DNA from: Haloarcula sp. CBA1127
GTDB lineage: Archaea > Halobacteriota > Halobacteria > Halobacteriales > Haloarculaceae
Length of the DNA stretch: 64,000 nucleotides
Reading direction: 5' to 3'
Assembly (NCBI RefSeq): GCF_001485575.1
Contig: NZ_BCNB01000006.1
Span: 2,170,001 to 2,234,000, forward strand
Shown: positions 1 to 9,071 of the stretch, piece after piece
How the letters are laid out: each line of letters starts with the position of its first letter
Position numbering within the stretch: the stretch's first letter is position 1
Translations under genes and position numbers: made by a program
Notes under the pieces: generated by a model
The model's database searches: none
What the model was told of the DNA's origin: nothing
What the model saw: the letters and a program-made list of their open reading frames with translations, nothing else

Positions 1-1366
1 ACGGCGTCGGGAGCAAGACGAGACTATTGTCGAGGTCCCGCTCCTCGAACGGCTCGTAGGCCTGTTCGAACTGCTGGGTCACTTCGTAGTTATCTGAGAC
101 CGGCTCGGCCGCCGTTGTAACGGCCGCGCCGCCGCCCAGCGCCGCGCCACAGAGCGCTACCGCGAACAGGACCGGACGGGCCCGGTCCGCGCTGACCCGC
201 CCGGTGACCAGCCGCTGCGTCCGCTGGGCGACGGTAACGACGCCGACAGCACCGAAAGCAGTTAGCGGAACAAGCATATCGACGTGGTAGAACGGCCCCA
301 GAAAGGTGACCAGCCCGTCGGTCGGGTCTGAGAGGTCGCCGAGCATATTCACCGTGCCCCAGAAGTAGCCATTGCCGAGCGGGACCGTCAGGAGGACGCC
401 GGCCAGCGCCGCCTGTCGGCCGTCTATCCCGCGGCGCACGACGGCCCCGAGGCCGATAGCTGCTGCCACCGTCCCCAGCGGACCGGCGACAACCCACTGT
501 GTGGCGAGTTTCCAGAGGAGTTCGGTATTCGCGTCCAGCGACATCGCCGGGGTGAACTCCCGAGAGTAGCCCAGAATCTCACGGTAGCCAAAGCCCGGCC
601 CGTCCTGCGGGGCGAACACCTCGTAGGGGAACAGCATGGCGGAGCCGGTGACAACGTGGTTGTATGCAAGCGTCGCGGCGACGCCAGTGAGCCCGCCGAC
701 GGCGGTCAGCGACAGTCGCGTGAACCGCGTCAGGTCTCGCGTCCGGAGCGACCACAGCGCGTGGATAATGAACGGCGTCGCAAACAGCACGGCGGTATAT
801 GGTCGCGCAAAGAAAGCAATGCCAATCGAAAGGCCGGCACAGGCCGCTGTTTTTCGGCTTCCGGTCCGGTCGGCGTGGAGGTACGCCGCGGCGAAACCGA
901 GGTTCCAGAGCGTCGCCGGGACATACGAGAGGAACACCGAGGCGTCAATGAGAAACAGCGGCGACCCGAGCATGAGGATGGTCGCTACTACGCCGGTTCG
1001 AGCGTCGAAAGCCTCGCGGACGGTGTGATACGTCAGCGCCAGCGCGCCGGTCGAAATCAGGCCGAGCGCGACGCGGTACCCGCCGAGCAGTTTCCCGACA
1101 GCGAACATCGCCGCCGGAACCGGCGCGTACTTGGGATACAGCCGCTCGCCGTCAGCCACAAAAAACCACGGTCGGAACGACTCTTCGACCGGCGGGTAGA
1201 TGAACAGCTGCCCCTCAAGCAGCATGGCGGCCTGCTGGAGGTAGACGCCTTCGTCGTGGTTGGTTGTGTGGTGTGGAAAAACGACGTGAGCGAGCGCGAA
1301 GACGACGACCCCGCCGAGCAGTGCCACCAGCCCCGCCTGTACCCCCGGCTGGCGCAGTCGCTTCAT
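1..1366 (-). CDS. PMT/ArnT-like membrane glycosyltransferase (3' end outside window)
   Basis: The frame is open from ATG at 1366 to the window edge (455 residues seen, no stop). It starts MKRLRQPG, then a first membrane segment (about residues 10-30) followed by NHDEGVYL. An Asp/Glu pair in the first extracytoplasmic loop is the hallmark of GT-C enzymes of the dolichyl-phosphate-mannose or ArnT type. Several further hydrophobic segments follow. The start overlaps the stop of the iron ATPase gene by 4 bases (ATGA), so the two are probably translationally coupled. Family knowledge suggests transfer of a lipid-linked sugar on the outer face of the membrane. Donor and acceptor are unknown. Confidence 0.7.
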   Translation of the reverse strand, partial: MKRLRQPGVQAGLVALLGGVVVFALAHVVFPHHTTNHDEGVYLQQAAMLLEGQLFIYPPVEESFRPWFFVADGERLYPKYAPVPAAMFAVGKLLGGYRVALGLISTGALALTYHTVREAFDARTGVVATILMLGSPLFLIDASVFLSYVPATLWNLGFAAAYLHADRTGSRKTAACAGLSIGIAFFARPYTAVLFATPFIIHALWSLRTRDLTRFTRLSLTAVGGLTGVAATLAYNHVVTGSAMLFPYEVFAPQDGPGFGYREILGYSREFTPAMSLDANTELLWKLATQWVVAGPLGTVAAAIGLGAVVRRGIDGRQAALAGVLLTVPLGNGYFWGTVNMLGDLSDPTDGLVTFLGPFYHVDMLVPLTAFGAVGVVTVAQRTQRLVTGRVSADRARPVLFAVALCGAALGGGAAVTTAAEPVSDNYEVTQQFEQAYEPFEERDLDNSLVLLPTP

Positions 1367-2493
1367 TCCGTCGGATACCAGGCCAGGTCGTGGTCGGCGA
1401 CCAAGTCAACCTCGACGGGCTGGCCCGGTTCGAACGTCTCGACGTGGTTGTGCATACAGTGGACGACGTCGCCGCTGTGGAGTTCGACCCGGTAGACGAA
1501 CGAGGGGCCGTTGTACTGGCGGTGAACGACGTAGCCGTCGGCCTTGGACTCGTTTGTCGGCATCGCCTGCAGGTCGTCGGGCCGGACGAGTACGTCCACC
1601 ATCGCGCCGTTGTACGCCGCGACTGGCCCGTTCAGCAACTCCACGTCAAACGAGCCCAGCCCCGTCTCGATGCGGTCGTTGGTCACCCGGGCGGAGAGGA
1701 AACTCGCCTGGCCGAGGAAGCTCGCAACGAAGCGGCTTTCGGGGTTTTCGAACACTTCAGCGGGGTCGCCGATCTGGGCGATAGTCCCATCGTTCATGAT
1801 GGCGACGCGGTCGCTTATCGACAGCGCCTCTTCCTGGTCGTGGGTCACGGAGATGGCGGTGACGCCGGCTCGCTTGAGGATTTTGCGAACCTCCTCGCGC
1901 ATCTCGACACGCAGGCGCACGTCCAGATTCGAGAACGGCTCGTCGAGCAAGAGCACATCCGGCTCCGGAGCCAGCGAACGGGCAAGCGCGACACGTTGTT
2001 GCTGGCCGCCGGAAAGCTGGCTCGGCATCTTGTCGTGATGGGCCGAGAGGTCGACCAGCTCGAGCAGTTCGTCGACCCGTTCCGCGACGGCGTCTTCTTC
2101 CATCTCGGTCAGGCCGAACGCGATGTTCTCGGCGACGGTGAGATGCGGGAACAGGGCGTAGTCCTGAAAGACAATACCGACGTTTCGCTCCTCTGGCTTG
2201 CGGAACGAGGAGCCGTCGGCGATGACTTCATCGGCGATTGATATCTGTCCGTCGGAGGGGCGTTCCAGCCCGGCAATCATCCGGAGCGTCGTTGTCTTCC
2301 CGCAGCCGGACGGTCCCAGCAGTGTCAGTAGTTCGCCGTCTTTCACGTCGAGCGAGAGGTTCTCGACGGCGACTTCGTGACCGTAGTCTTTGGAGACATT
2401 GTCCAGTTCCAGCACGGTCCGGTTCGGGTTTGCCACCGCTGCGTCCACGTCGTCGAAGTCCGATGTTTGCTGTGTGCGTGTTTGTCGAGACAT
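1363..2493 (-). CDS. Iron(III)-type ABC transporter ATP-binding protein (FbpC-like)
   Basis: A 376-residue ATPase that should power the permease encoded just upstream. Visible motifs are Walker A (GPSGCGKTT), signature LSGGQQQRV, Walker B (DVLLLDEPF) and the H-loop (SVTHDQEEA), followed by a TOBE-like C-terminal domain of about 120 residues (LVRPDDLQA). I chose the ATG at 2493 because it gives a normal short N-terminus and shares one base with the permease stop (TAATG). Longer readings run into the permease gene in another frame. The order binding protein, permease, ATPase matches Fbp/Fut iron uptake operons. Thiamine or polyamine transport is less likely given the iron boxes upstream. Confidence 0.88.
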   Translation of the reverse strand: MSRQTRTQQTSDFDDVDAAVANPNRTVLELDNVSKDYGHEVAVENLSLDVKDGELLTLLGPSGCGKTTTLRMIAGLERPSDGQISIADEVIADGSSFRKPEERNVGIVFQDYALFPHLTVAENIAFGLTEMEEDAVAERVDELLELVDLSAHHDKMPSQLSGGQQQRVALARSLAPEPDVLLLDEPFSNLDVRLRVEMREEVRKILKRAGVTAISVTHDQEEALSISDRVAIMNDGTIAQIGDPAEVFENPESRFVASFLGQASFLSARVTNDRIETGLGSFDVELLNGPVAAYNGAMVDVLVRPDDLQAMPTNESKADGYVVHRQYNGPSFVYRVELHSGDVVHCMHNHVETFEPGQPVEVDLVADHDLAWYPTE

Positions 2494-4115
2494 TAGCTTG
2501 TATCCTCCCGTCGAAGAATGACCAGCATGGAGAGTCCGGAAAGGCCAACGAGCACGAGGGCCGGGACCGCCGCCTGTCCGTAGTAGCCGGCACCCTGGAC
2601 GAGCCAGATGTACGTGACGAAGGTTTCGAAGCCCGTCGGGCGTAACATCAGCGTTGCCGGCAATTCCTTCATGGTCGTCAGGAACACCAGCGCGGCCCCG
2701 GCGGCGATACCCGGGGCAACGAGGGGCAAGACGACCTTCCGAAACGCCGAAAGCGGGTGATAGCCCAGCGACCGCGCCGCCTCGATGTAACCCGGGTCGA
2801 CCTGAAGAATCGAGGATTCGGTCGTCCCGACGGCCTGCGGAAGGAACCGAATCACGTAGGCGAACACCAGCAGGATGACGCTCTGGTACAGGAATGGGAC
2901 GTACCGAAGGCCAAGGTACACTAGCGCCAGGCCGAGCACGACACCGGGGACGGCGTAGCCGACGTACGTAGCTCGCTCGGGAAGCGACGAGACGCCCGAG
3001 GTACCGCGCGCAGAGAGATACGCTATCGGGAGCGCCGCCACAACACAAATAGCGGCTGCAGCAGCCGCGAGACCGACCGAGTTCCAGGCGTAGGCCGCCT
3101 CGAACGCGAAGCCACCGCCGCTGTAGCCCGTGCCGGAGCGCAGGAGCCACTGGAGCAGGATACCGATCGGCAGTACCAGACACAGGGATGCGATGGCACC
3201 GCAAAACAGCAGTGCCGGGGCTTTCCAGTACCCGAGTTCAATGAGCCCGGGCCGGCGCGAGCCGCTGCTGACGTAGGCACCGTCTCGCCCGGCGCTGAGG
3301 CGAGACTCGACGGCGAGGATACCAAGCGCCATCACGAGCAACAGCATCGAGAGCACGGAGGCATAGTCAAGCCGGCGAGCGCCGAACTCGTTGTATATCA
3401 TCCGGGTGAACACGTCGTACTGCATAATCGCTGGTGTCCCGAAGTCGGACAGAGCATATAGCGCAACCAACAGCGCGCCAGCGGCGATACCGGGTGCGAT
3501 CTGTGGCAGCGTGACGCGGCGGAACGCCTCCCAGCGCGTGTGGTTCAGCGTCCGGGCGGCTTCGACGACGGTCCCGTCGAACGACAGGAGCGACGCGCGC
3601 GTGGTCAAAAATACGTACGGGTACGTAAACAGCGTCAGCACGAGTATCGCGCCGTGCAGGCCGTAGATTGTCGGAATTTGCTCAATGCCAAGCGGCGAGA
3701 GCAGGTCCGCGAGGACGCCCCGGGGGCCAAACGCTGAAACGAACGCGAAGGCCCCGATGTAACTCGGGACGACCAGCGGCAGTGCGGACGTAATCGTCCA
3801 GAATCGCTTGAACGGCAGGTCCGTCTGGGCGGTGAGAATCGCCAGCGGAACGCCGATGAGAATCGATGCGACAGTGACGCCAGTCACCAGCGCCAGCGTG
3901 TTCAGCGTCACCGAGACGGTCGTATCGCTCGTCAACAGTTCGACCGCACGCGCGAACTCGATTTCGCCCGCCCGGAGAAAAACCCACACTAGCGGCGCCA
4001 GTAACAGTAGCGATATCGCGAGTGAGACCACTGCGAGCAGCGTGTGCGGCGACGAGTCTCGTTCCGATGTCGTCGCCTGCTCCCGAAGCCGCTCGTACCG
4101 GTCTTTTGTGCCCAT
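2493..4115 (-). CDS. Iron(III)-type ABC transporter permease (FbpB-like, two fused halves)
   Basis: A 540-residue inner-membrane permease with about 12 hydrophobic segments. It holds two copies of the ABC permease EAA loop: EAARTLNHTRWEAFRRV in the first half and EAARSLGYHPLSAFRKV in the second. This is a tandem fusion, as in FbpB/FutB. The reading frame also allows a start at 4148, but that lies inside the binding protein gene. ATG at 4115 (MGTKDRYERLREQ) sits one base after the binding protein stop and is preferred. It forms the channel for the metal delivered by the binding protein at 4117-5322. Confidence 0.87.
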   Translation of the reverse strand: MGTKDRYERLREQATTSERDSSPHTLLAVVSLAISLLLLAPLVWVFLRAGEIEFARAVELLTSDTTVSVTLNTLALVTGVTVASILIGVPLAILTAQTDLPFKRFWTITSALPLVVPSYIGAFAFVSAFGPRGVLADLLSPLGIEQIPTIYGLHGAILVLTLFTYPYVFLTTRASLLSFDGTVVEAARTLNHTRWEAFRRVTLPQIAPGIAAGALLVALYALSDFGTPAIMQYDVFTRMIYNEFGARRLDYASVLSMLLLVMALGILAVESRLSAGRDGAYVSSGSRRPGLIELGYWKAPALLFCGAIASLCLVLPIGILLQWLLRSGTGYSGGGFAFEAAYAWNSVGLAAAAAAICVVAALPIAYLSARGTSGVSSLPERATYVGYAVPGVVLGLALVYLGLRYVPFLYQSVILLVFAYVIRFLPQAVGTTESSILQVDPGYIEAARSLGYHPLSAFRKVVLPLVAPGIAAGAALVFLTTMKELPATLMLRPTGFETFVTYIWLVQGAGYYGQAAVPALVLVGLSGLSMLVILRREDTS

Positions 4116-4116
4116 A

Positions 4117-5322
4117 TTAGAGGACGCCAGCGTCCCGCAATAAGTCAACGGTTCCGGCCACGTCGGCCAGTTCGGTCAGGTTGATCTCTGGTGGGTTCAG
4201 TTCGTCGATGCGCGGGAGGTCGCCGACCGGTGCGACACCCGGAATCATCGGATACGCGAACGTCCGGGTGGCGAAGAACTCCTGTGCCTCCGCCGAGAGG
4301 ACGTGCCGGACGAAGTTCGATGCCAGGTCTGCCTGGTCGGTTCCGTTGATGATTTCGAGGCCCGAAACGTTGACGAGTGCGCCAGCGTCGCCCTCGGTGA
4401 ACGCGAGGCCGATCGGCGAGTTTTCGCGGGCCGACTGGACCCGAAGCGTGTAGTAGTGGTTAGCGAAGCCGGCGGCCAGTTCCCCGTCAGCACAGGAATT
4501 GGAGACGCGGAACTCGTCGTCGTAAGTGGTGATACCGTGGTCCTGCATCGCCTGAAGCCACGACATCGTCTCGTCGTCGCCGCGAATGAGTCGCATTGCG
4601 GTGACGAACGACTGGAACGCACCGTAGCTCGGTGCCCAGCCCATGCTGTTTTCGAGGGCAGCCGCCTCGGGGAACTCCTGAACCGTCGACGGGATATCGG
4701 ATTCGGATATCTGGTTCGTGTTGTACGGGATCGCCCGGGCGCGACCAGCGATGCCCACCCAGCGCCCCTCGCTGTCCTGATACGCGTCGGGGACCGTCGA
4801 AAGCGCCTCGTCGGGGAGGCTCGCGGTCGCGTCGGCGTTTGCCACAGCACCGAGCGAGCCGGCGTCGATGGACATGAACACGTCAGCAGGACTTGCGCCG
4901 GCCTCGTTTTCCTCGATGATGGTGTTTGCGAGGTCGCTGGAGGCTTCGAGCCGGTGGTTCGCCGTGAAATCCGGGTAGCGTTGTTCGAGCAATTCGATGA
5001 GGTCAAGATAGAGTCCGCCCTCCCCGCCACCCAGATACAGCGTCAGTTCGCCGCTGAGGTCCGGCAGGTCTTCAATCGAGGTGCCACCGGGGGCCTCTCG
5101 CTGTGCGACCAGTGGCCCGGAGCCACGGAAGTCCGACAGGGAAATTTGCTGCCCGGTTGTGGTTCCGGCCTCGCCGTCGCTTCCGCCGTCGCCGCCGTCA
5201 CCCCCACCGAGGATGCCGGAACAACCAGCAAGCGCTGTCGCGGCAGTTGCGCTGCCGAGAGCAAGGAAGCGTCGTCGAGACTGCGTCGCGTTACGTCCAG
5301 TCATATCGTTAGAATCACTCAT
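4117..5322 (-). CDS. Iron-type ABC transporter substrate-binding lipoprotein (FbpA-like)
   Basis: A 401-residue exported protein. The N-terminus has a twin-arginine motif (SRRRFLAL) and a lipobox (ALAGC), followed by a Gly/Asp-rich linker, so it should be a Tat-exported lipoprotein, usual in haloarchaea. The body is a type 2 periplasmic binding fold. NHYYTLR near residue 285 resembles the paired Tyr that bind Fe(III) in FbpA/FutA. ATG at 5322 is 7 bases from an iron-box palindrome (5330-5345). A second ATG at 5304 (MTGRN) is possible. Ligand assignment to iron rests on the Tyr pair, operon order and iron box. Confidence 0.85.
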   Translation of the reverse strand: MSDSNDMTGRNATQSRRRFLALGSATAATALAGCSGILGGGDGGDGGSDGEAGTTTGQQISLSDFRGSGPLVAQREAPGGTSIEDLPDLSGELTLYLGGGEGGLYLDLIELLEQRYPDFTANHRLEASSDLANTIIEENEAGASPADVFMSIDAGSLGAVANADATASLPDEALSTVPDAYQDSEGRWVGIAGRARAIPYNTNQISESDIPSTVQEFPEAAALENSMGWAPSYGAFQSFVTAMRLIRGDDETMSWLQAMQDHGITTYDDEFRVSNSCADGELAAGFANHYYTLRVQSARENSPIGLAFTEGDAGALVNVSGLEIINGTDQADLASNFVRHVLSAEAQEFFATRTFAYPMIPGVAPVGDLPRIDELNPPEINLTELADVAGTVDLLRDAGVL

Positions 5323-5329
5323 TGTTTGA

Positions 5330-5345
5330 TTTAGGGTTGCCTAAA
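5330..5345 (-). promoter_or_regulatory. Iron box (DtxR/IdeR-type operator), upstream of fbpA-like gene
   Basis: Perfect palindrome TTTAGG-GTTG-CCTAAA. The arms and 4-base spacer match the core of the DtxR/IdeR consensus (TTAGG-TTAG-SCTAA). It ends 7 bases before the start codon. Another half site (TTAGGCC) follows at 5350-5356. A separate promoter here would let the transporter be expressed apart from the upstream RGP-like gene. Confidence 0.75.
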
Positions 5346-5359
5346 CAACTTAGGCCTTT

Positions 5360-6523
5360 CTAGTCGTCGGCGGTTGCGGGGACCTGTTCCGTCGCGGCGG
5401 CGTCCAGCTCGTCGAGACATTCCAGCCAGTCGAGCATGAATTCGCCGCAGTAGTTAAGGAAGGCACCGTTTTCCCAGTCGCTGAAATCGCCGTCGGCCAT
5501 CGCCGTGGCGATCGCGTCGAATACTTCGGCGTAGGAGTCGGCGTCTGCACCGGCTTCGTCGACGATTTCCCAGACGTGCTCGTTGAGTTCGAGCCCGTGG
5601 ACCTCGTTAGTCAGGTCCGAGAACGTCGACCGGGGCGCTTTGTTGTGCTCACACAGCGGGTCGCCGTTGTAGATCTGTTTGCCCAGCACGTCACAGGCCC
5701 GCTTGAGGAACACGCCCGACCAGATGTCGTCGAAGCGGCCCACGTCCCACTCGTTGTCGTCCATCGGGAGCTGGTAGAACGCCGGGATGACTTCGCGGCG
5801 GAACGCGAGATTCATCGAGCAGACGGTGAGGTACTGCCCCTCGGCGGCGACGAAGTCATCGCCGAAGTCCGCCCCGCTGGTACGGGTCTGCGCCTGCCCC
5901 TGCAGGTCGCCGTCCATCAGGATGCGAACCGCGTCAAGGTCGGGCACGTTCGTCCAGAGGCCCTGCGAGGCGACCACGTCGTTGACCTGAGTCGCTTCCG
6001 TCGAAACCGTCTCGTCCATCGCGGCGTAAGGGTAGCCACGCGGGTAGAGGCCGTGTTCGTCCTCGTTCTGGTAGAGAACGTTGACCCACTGTTCATCGGA
6101 ACTGACCGTCTCGATTTCGCCCTCGAAAGCCAGATTCGACATGTGGGTGCCGAAGAAGTCCGCGTCCTCGTGTGGCAGCGTGTCGTCGTCGATGAACACG
6201 CCGTACTCGTAGTCGTTGGCCCACATGTAGAGGAGGCCAAACGACGTCTGGGCGTGGCTCGCTTCGGGAATAAGGTGTGAATACTCGCTCGCGCCGTGGG
6301 TCTCAAACCACGCCTCGCGTGCGGTACCGTCGTAAACGGCCCCGTCGACGCCCTCCTCGTCGAGCATCTGTTCCATCGCATCGGTGTCACAGAAGTCCTC
6401 AGTGATGAGTACGACGAACAGTCGGTCTAGATCGAACCCGTGGTCCCGTGCGTTCTGGAAGTACGAACGCATACATTCGTGGTTTCGAATCGTCGGCACC
6501 ATCACGCAGATGTCGGCTGTCAT
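5360..6523 (-). CDS. RGP/GT75-like protein (reversibly glycosylated polypeptide family)
   Basis: A 387-residue soluble protein. It begins ICVMVPTIRN and has the acidic FIDDDTLP motif (near residue 130) and a later DDIWSG motif followed by a Cys-containing stretch and CEHNKAPRSTF. These match the order and spacing of motifs in plant RGP/UDP-arabinopyranose mutase proteins (GT75), which bind UDP-sugars at DDD. Haloarchaeal homologues are often named alpha-1,4-glucan-protein synthase, which is unproven. The gene lies 37 bases upstream of the iron-binding lipoprotein on the same strand and has its own iron box at 6540-6555, so it probably responds to iron. Its substrate is unknown. Confidence 0.62.
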   Translation of the reverse strand: MTADICVMVPTIRNHECMRSYFQNARDHGFDLDRLFVVLITEDFCDTDAMEQMLDEEGVDGAVYDGTAREAWFETHGASEYSHLIPEASHAQTSFGLLYMWANDYEYGVFIDDDTLPHEDADFFGTHMSNLAFEGEIETVSSDEQWVNVLYQNEDEHGLYPRGYPYAAMDETVSTEATQVNDVVASQGLWTNVPDLDAVRILMDGDLQGQAQTRTSGADFGDDFVAAEGQYLTVCSMNLAFRREVIPAFYQLPMDDNEWDVGRFDDIWSGVFLKRACDVLGKQIYNGDPLCEHNKAPRSTFSDLTNEVHGLELNEHVWEIVDEAGADADSYAEVFDAIATAMADGDFSDWENGAFLNYCGEFMLDWLECLDELDAAATEQVPATADD

Positions 6524-6539
6524 GTACTGACCCTACCTC

Positions 6540-6555
6540 TTTAGGCCATCCTAAA
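6540..6555 (-). promoter_or_regulatory. Iron box upstream of the RGP/GT75-like gene
   Basis: Perfect palindrome TTTAGG-CCAT-CCTAAA, 16 bases before the ATG at 6523. The arms are identical to those at 5330 and 9688 while the spacer differs, which argues for selection on the arms. Confidence 0.75.
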
Positions 6556-6640
6556 AGATTTGGCGTTCTCACTTTGATTCCCTCGTGAATCTGTTTTCTA
6601 ACGGTCATTTATTCTGTAACTGGCATATCATTATATTCCA

Positions 6641-6698
6641 AATCTGGCGTTTAATGTTGTATTAGGAGAACTATTATCTGGCTGTGCTTTGCCAGATT
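6641..6698. promoter_or_regulatory. Possible operator repeats upstream of fabG-pccB-pccX
   Basis: The 7-mer ATCTGGC occurs at 6642-6648 and 6676-6682, and its inverse GCCAGAT at 6691-6697. The inner pair forms an inverted repeat with an 8-base spacer. The outer pair is a perfect 8-bp inverted repeat (AATCTGGC/GCCAGATT). The group lies 44-101 bases before the fabG-like start, in otherwise AT-rich DNA. No known regulator is recognised for this motif. Confidence 0.4.
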
Positions 6699-6741
6699 AG
6701 GTGATGAGCGTACGAAGCAACAGGGCTCCTGTCAACCACAA

Positions 6742-7485
6742 ATGAACCTGGATAATCAAACCTGTGTCGTCACTGGGTCCTCACGCGGGATCGGTCGCGG
6801 AATCGCCAAAGACCTTGGTGCTCACGGGGCCAACGTCGTCGTCAACTACCGTTCCTCGAAGGCGGAAGCCCGTGCCGTCGTCGAGGATATCCGCGACAGC
6901 GGCGGCACCGCTATCGCGGCGCAGGCCGACGTGGCGAAACTCGATGAAGTCCGGGCGATGCGTGAGAAGGTGGCCGACGAGTTCGGGCCCGCGGACGTGC
7001 TCGTCAACAACGCTGGTATCACCATCGACAAAAAGTTCGAGAACATGACCCGCGACGACTGGGAGACGGTGATCGACGTCAACCTCGGCGGCGTATTCAA
7101 CGGGACGAAGGCTTTCTATGATGATATTCGCGACGCCGACCACGGCCGACTCATAAACATCTCCAGCGTCGTCGGCCAGCAGGGCAATATAGGGCAGGCT
7201 AACTATGCGACGACGAAATCCGGGTTGTTCGGCTTTACACGGACGCTTGCGCTCGAACTGGCACACACGGGTTCGACCGCGAACTGCGTCGCGCCGGGCT
7301 TTGTCAAGACCGACATGCTAGAGGAGGTGCCCGAACGCGTGCAGGAGAAGATTCTGCGGGAGATTCCGCTCGACCGGTTCGCACGCGTTGAGGACATCGC
7401 CGGCATCGTGAGGTTCGTTGCCAGCGAGGAATCGAGCTACATGACAGGACAGGTACTTGGTGTTAACGGCGGGATGGAGTGGTAG
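6742..7485 (+). CDS. FabG-type short-chain reductase (3-oxoacyl-ACP or acetoacetyl-CoA reductase)
   Basis: A 247-residue SDR enzyme. It has the cofactor motif TGSSRGIG (residues 12-19), NNAG, the catalytic Ser in NISS, and YATTK (Tyr-x3-Lys). GFVKTDM follows and the C-terminus is the usual VNGGMEW. It would reduce a 3-ketoacyl thioester with NAD(P)H. One base separates it from pccB, so they are one operon. Haloarchaea lack a standard fatty acid synthase, and a FabG-type acetoacetyl-CoA reductase serves polyhydroxyalkanoate synthesis in this group. That role fits here but is not proven. Confidence 0.85.
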   Translation: MNLDNQTCVVTGSSRGIGRGIAKDLGAHGANVVVNYRSSKAEARAVVEDIRDSGGTAIAAQADVAKLDEVRAMREKVADEFGPADVLVNNAGITIDKKFENMTRDDWETVIDVNLGGVFNGTKAFYDDIRDADHGRLINISSVVGQQGNIGQANYATTKSGLFGFTRTLALELAHTGSTANCVAPGFVKTDMLEEVPERVQEKILREIPLDRFARVEDIAGIVRFVASEESSYMTGQVLGVNGGMEW

Positions 7486-7486
7486 G

Positions 7487-9070
7487 ATGAGTCAACAGGA
7501 AGAACCAGACGACGAGACTGGGGCGCCTGACGACGCGGTCGAAGAGTTGCGACAGAAACGAGCCGAAGCCGAACTCGGGGGCGGTGAAGCCCGCATCGAA
7601 TCCCAGCACGAGAAGGGCAAGATGACCGCCCGCGAGCGCATCGACTTCCTTGTCGACGACGGGACGTTCAACGAGGTCGATCCGTTCGTCGAGCACCGGT
7701 CGACGAACTTCGGCATGGAGGAGAAACGCTTTGCCGGCGATGCAGTTGTCACCGGCTACGGTGAGGTCGACGGCCGGAAGGTGTTCCTGTTCGCCCACGA
7801 CTTCACCGTACTCGGGGGCTCGGTCGGCGAGGTCGTCGCCGACAAGATCTGTAAAGTGATGGACCGGGCCATCGAGAACGGCGTCCCGGTCATCGGCCTC
7901 AACGACTCCGGCGGCGCACGCATTCAGGAAGGCGTCGACTCGCTGGTCGGTTTCGCCAAGATATTCGAGCGCAACACCAAAGCCAGCGGGCTCATCCCCC
8001 AGATATCCGCTATCATGGGGCCGTGTGCGGGCGGGGCCACCTACAGCCCGGCGCTGACTGACTTCACCTTCATGGTGCAAGACACCAGCCACATGTTCAT
8101 CACCGGGCCGGACGTCATCGAGACGGTGACCGGCGAACAGGTGTCGAAGGAGGAACTCGGCGGCGCGGGTTCGCACTCCACTAAATCCGGTGTTGCCCAC
8201 TTCTCGTACCCGTCAGAGGAGGAAGCCCTCGAAAACATCCGCCGGCTCCTGTCGTACCTCCCGGCGAACAACATGGAGGACCCGCCAAGGGTCAAGCCGT
8301 GGGACGACCCCGACCGGGAAATTCCCGGCTTGACCGACATCGTCCCGTCGGCTCCGCGCAAGCCCTACGACATGACGAAGGTCATCGACGCCATCGTCGA
8401 CGAGGATTCCTTCTTCGAGGTCCACGGCAACTGGGCGCGCAACGTCGTCGTGGGATTCTCGCGGATGGACGGTCAGTCGGTCGGCGTCGTCGCCAACCAG
8501 CCGCGCGTGAGCGCGGGAACGCTGGACATCGACGCGGCGGAGAAAGCGGCCCGGTTCGTCCGCTTTTGCGACTCGTTCAACATCCCCATTCTCACGCTCG
8601 TCGACGTGCCCGGATTCATGCCCGGAACGGATCAGGAGCACAACGGCATCATCCGGCGGGGCGCGAAGCTAATCTACGCCTACGCAGAGGCGACGGTCCC
8701 GCTTCTGTCGGTCGTCGTGCGGAAGGCCTACGGCGGTGCGTACATCGTCATGTCCTCGAAGTTCCTGGGAAGCGACGTGAACTACGCCTGGCCCGGTTCG
8801 GAGATGGCAGTGCTCGGCCCGCGGGGAGCCGTCAACATTCTCTACCGGAACGAGATCGCGGACGCCGACGACCCGGACGCCAGGCGGCAGGAACTGATGG
8901 ACGAGTTCCGCGACGAGTTCGCCAATCCGTACGGGCCGGCGAAGCGGGGCTATCTCGACGACGTCATCGAACCGAAAGAGACGCGCAAGCGCCTCATTCA
9001 GGACCTCGACCTCCTGCAGCGCAAGCGCGAGGACACGCCGCCGAAAGACCACGGCAACATCCCACTGTAA
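7487..9070 (+). CDS. pccB: Acyl-CoA (propionyl/acetyl-CoA) carboxylase carboxyltransferase subunit
   Basis: A 527-residue carboxyltransferase of the PccB/AccD5 type. It has the N-terminal [17 protein letters not shown] signature, GGSVGE and [11 protein letters not shown] in the first crotonase half, and PGFMPGT and [11 protein letters not shown] in the second. It moves CO2 from carboxybiotin to propionyl- or acetyl-CoA. ATG at 7487 follows the fabG stop by one base. A longer reading starting at 7457 lies inside fabG. The biotinylated partner subunit is not in the window, but a biotin synthesis operon is (21-25 kb). In Haloarcula, carboxylation of propionyl-CoA belongs to the methylaspartate cycle. 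Confidence 0.92.
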   Translation: MSQQEEPDDETGAPDDAVEELRQKRAEAELGGGEARIESQHEKGKMTARERIDFLVDDGTFNEVDPFVEHRSTNFGMEEKRFAGDAVVTGYGEVDGRKVFLFAHDFTVLGGSVGEVVADKICKVMDRAIENGVPVIGLNDSGGARIQEGVDSLVGFAKIFERNTKASGLIPQISAIMGPCAGGATYSPALTDFTFMVQDTSHMFITGPDVIETVTGEQVSKEELGGAGSHSTKSGVAHFSYPSEEEALENIRRLLSYLPANNMEDPPRVKPWDDPDREIPGLTDIVPSAPRKPYDMTKVIDAIVDEDSFFEVHGNWARNVVVGFSRMDGQSVGVVANQPRVSAGTLDIDAAEKAARFVRFCDSFNIPILTLVDVPGFMPGTDQEHNGIIRRGAKLIYAYAEATVPLLSVVVRKAYGGAYIVMSSKFLGSDVNYAWPGSEMAVLGPRGAVNILYRNEIADADDPDARRQELMDEFRDEFANPYGPAKRGYLDDVIEPKETRKRLIQDLDLLQRKREDTPPKDHGNIPL

Positions 9071-9071
9071 C

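Noticed and set aside
4303..5334. 343-residue plus-strand ORF opposite the fbpA-like gene
   Set aside because: Long antisense frames are expected in high-GC DNA. The minus-strand protein has signal peptide, lipobox and iron-site features; the antisense product has Arg/Val-rich composition and none.
7463..8200. 245-residue minus-strand ORF inside pccB
   Set aside because: Shadow of the pccB coding frame. pccB has full family motifs.
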